Source: a bacterium CG2_30_54_10
Lineage (GTDB): Bacteria > Muiribacteriota > Ozemobacteria > Ozemobacterales > Ozemobacteraceae
Length of the DNA stretch: 5,872 bases
Assembly: GCA_001872985.1 (NCBI GenBank)
Contig: MNYA01000199.1
Span: forward strand, 1-5,872
Direction: 5' to 3'
Below are positions 4,929 to 5,872 of this stretch, in pieces. The notes beneath the pieces are model-generated. The model searched no databases, was not told the DNA's origin, and saw only the letters and a program-made list of their open reading frames with translations. The stretch's first letter is position 1. Each line of letters starts with the position of its first letter. A program made the position numbers and the translations under genes.

Positions 4929-5170
4929 CCTCCCCAAAAAGAAACAACTTCCCAAGGGGTTAAAATCAGGTTCTTCGGGAAAATGCGTAATTGCCCTTCG
5001 GGTTTTCGCTTTGCGAGGGGTTTTCCGCAAAGTCGCACTTTAGAGGTTTCCAGAAACCGTTGAGCCAGTGGAGCTACTTCTGAGGACCGGCAGCTAAATG
5101 AAGAATGCTGCTTTCCCCGATCAGATAGGCGGTTGCGAGAAAAATATGCATTATCCCGATGACCCTAAAA
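4929..5170. other. Intergenic region between convergent genes
   Basis: The SPFH genes and the minus-strand kinase gene end towards each other here. It holds the perfect hairpin at 5009-5032, a second small hairpin GGTTT-CCAG-AAACC at 5045-5058, and two copies of CTTCGGG (within 4970-5005). No clear T-tailed intrinsic terminator is present in either direction, and no RNA gene was recognised. A short plus-strand frame starting at 5098 runs into the antisense of the kinase gene and is not considered real. Confidence 0.6.
5009..5032. terminator. Hairpin between convergent genes, possible bidirectional transcription end
   Basis: CTTTGCG (5009-5015) and CGCAAAG (5026-5032) form a perfect 7-bp stem around a 10-nt loop. 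It is the best stem in the gap between the convergent genes, but neither strand carries a proper T-run next to it (plus: TCGCACTTT; minus: CGAAAACCC). It may protect 3' ends or assist termination; the assignment is weak. Confidence 0.25.
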
Positions 5171-5872
5171 TCAGTCCTTTTGCAAAAACTCAAGCATTCC
5201 GGCAAGAGGAATGTCTATCCAATCAGGTCTGTGGCCTATTTCATATTCGATTTCGTAAATCATTTTTTCGATCAGAAAAAAATGAAGCATTCGATGAAAC
5301 TCTTTTTGGTTGCCGATGAGTGACGAATCGCCTCCGATTCCTGACCGGTATCCGGCAAGAAATTGTTCGCCCGTTTCACTTTCCCAGGCTCGAATCAGGG
5401 GGCAAAAATGTTCACGATCCTGCGGGCGATCCCTTGTACATTTTTTCAACGTCATACAGGCTGCATAATTAAACGAGCGTAACATCCCTGCCAAATCCCG
5501 GATGACTGATTGTTTGAGGCGGGCTTCCTTCGAAGTTCGATTGGGTTCGCCTTCAAAATCTATGATAAAAAAATCATTTCGGGAAAGGAGAACCTGCCCC
5601 AAATGAAGGTCTCCGTGAACCCTGATGCGAACCGCATCGGTTTTTTCCGGCAAGGCGTCCTGAATCAGCATGACGAAGCGTTCGCGTAACGCCAGAAGAG
5701 TTTTGATTTTTTCCTGAATTGGTTTGGCTGCCTGCAGCCGTTTGGTTTTAAGAAAGGCAAAAAGTCTTTTTCCGTCGCGGAGAACGCGATTCTTCCATTT
5801 TCGCAAATCATTGGGAGTAATTGGTTCCGGATCGAATGAAGAATTTCCTGTTAGGGGGGAAAGAGCCCGGTG
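5171..5872 (-). CDS. Maltokinase-type kinase, C-terminal part (5' end outside window)
   Basis: The frame is open from the right edge to a TGA at 5171-5173, giving 233 residues with the N-terminus cut off. It begins with a segment containing PEPITPNDL, found in the linker/C-lobe of maltokinases and of trehalose synthase-maltokinase fusions. Next come the catalytic loop HGDLHLGQVL (codons 5617-5588, catalytic Asp in HGD) and the metal-binding IDFEGEP (5563-5543), then RDLAGMLRSFNYAA. It ends in the family's helical C-terminus with EKMIYEIEYEIGHRPDWIDI. Maltokinase makes maltose 1-phosphate from maltose and ATP, linking trehalose (through TreS) to alpha-glucan synthesis (through GlgE). Whether this is stand-alone Mak or the C-terminal half of a TreS-Mak fusion cannot be told. 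It runs opposite to the SPFH genes and appears unrelated to them. Confidence 0.88.
   Translation of the reverse strand, partial: HRALSPLTGNSSFDPEPITPNDLRKWKNRVLRDGKRLFAFLKTKRLQAAKPIQEKIKTLLALRERFVMLIQDALPEKTDAVRIRVHGDLHLGQVLLSRNDFFIIDFEGEPNRTSKEARLKQSVIRDLAGMLRSFNYAACMTLKKCTRDRPQDREHFCPLIRAWESETGEQFLAGYRSGIGGDSSLIGNQKEFHRMLHFFLIEKMIYEIEYEIGHRPDWIDIPLAGMLEFLQKD

Noticed and set aside
4941..4966. CCC-AA-GGGG patch followed by TTAAAATC as terminator of the SPFH genes
   Set aside because: The stem needs two T-G wobbles and no T-run follows.
5064..5097. Possible small RNA or tRNA remnant in the convergent gap
   Set aside because: No acceptor-stem complementarity, no TTCGA-type T-loop and no anticodon arm could be found.
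5098..5319. Plus-strand 73-codon ORF after the SPFH genes
   Set aside because: Two thirds of it is antisense to the well-supported maltokinase end, and its product is not recognisable.

Overview
The window looks like chromosomal DNA of a moderately GC-rich bacterium, probably Gram-negative and not a well-studied model. The lineage cannot be fixed from the sequence. A GAF-GAF-PAS-cyclase like the cyanobacterial CyaB1/CyaB2 type, an HflK/HflC-like pair of SPFH membrane proteins and a maltokinase-type kinase tail would fit several environmental phyla. No phage genes, CRISPR array, tRNA or rRNA are visible.

Layout. Bases 1-123 probably hold the last 40 codons of a plus-strand protein with a formylglycine-generating-enzyme (SUMF1)-like C-terminus. 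Bases 124-466 are non-coding, with short repeats, a weak terminator-like hairpin and a plausible sigma70-type promoter. A 784-residue cytosolic class III adenylate cyclase (GAF1-GAF2-PAS-cyclase-helical tail) follows at 467-2821. Bases 2822-3003 carry a compact hairpin-rich element, bounded by exact 11-bp direct repeats and containing 9-bp inverted repeats near its ends. Two SPFH/band-7 membrane proteins follow at 3004-3969 and 3966-4928, overlapping by ATGA. After a 242-bp gap, a convergent minus-strand gene (5872 to 5171, cut by the window edge) encodes the C-terminal part of a maltokinase / trehalose synthase-maltokinase protein.

How the genes may work together. The cyclase keeps all catalytic residues expected of a class IIIb adenylate cyclase, and its second GAF domain has a complete NKFDE motif, so cyclic-nucleotide feedback on cAMP synthesis is plausible. 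The SPFH pair is almost certainly co-translated and probably forms a hetero-oligomeric membrane assembly like HflK/HflC. If the 2833-2974 stretch is an insertion that duplicated 11 bp, the ancestral gap between the cyclase and the first SPFH gene was only 40 bp, which would suit one three-gene operon. In the present arrangement the last hairpin of the element resembles an intrinsic terminator and may separate the two.

The most interesting observation is the element at 2822-2974. It has the architecture of a small non-autonomous mobile element or dispersed structured repeat (direct repeats, inverted ends, three internal hairpins). A genome-wide copy search would decide this.
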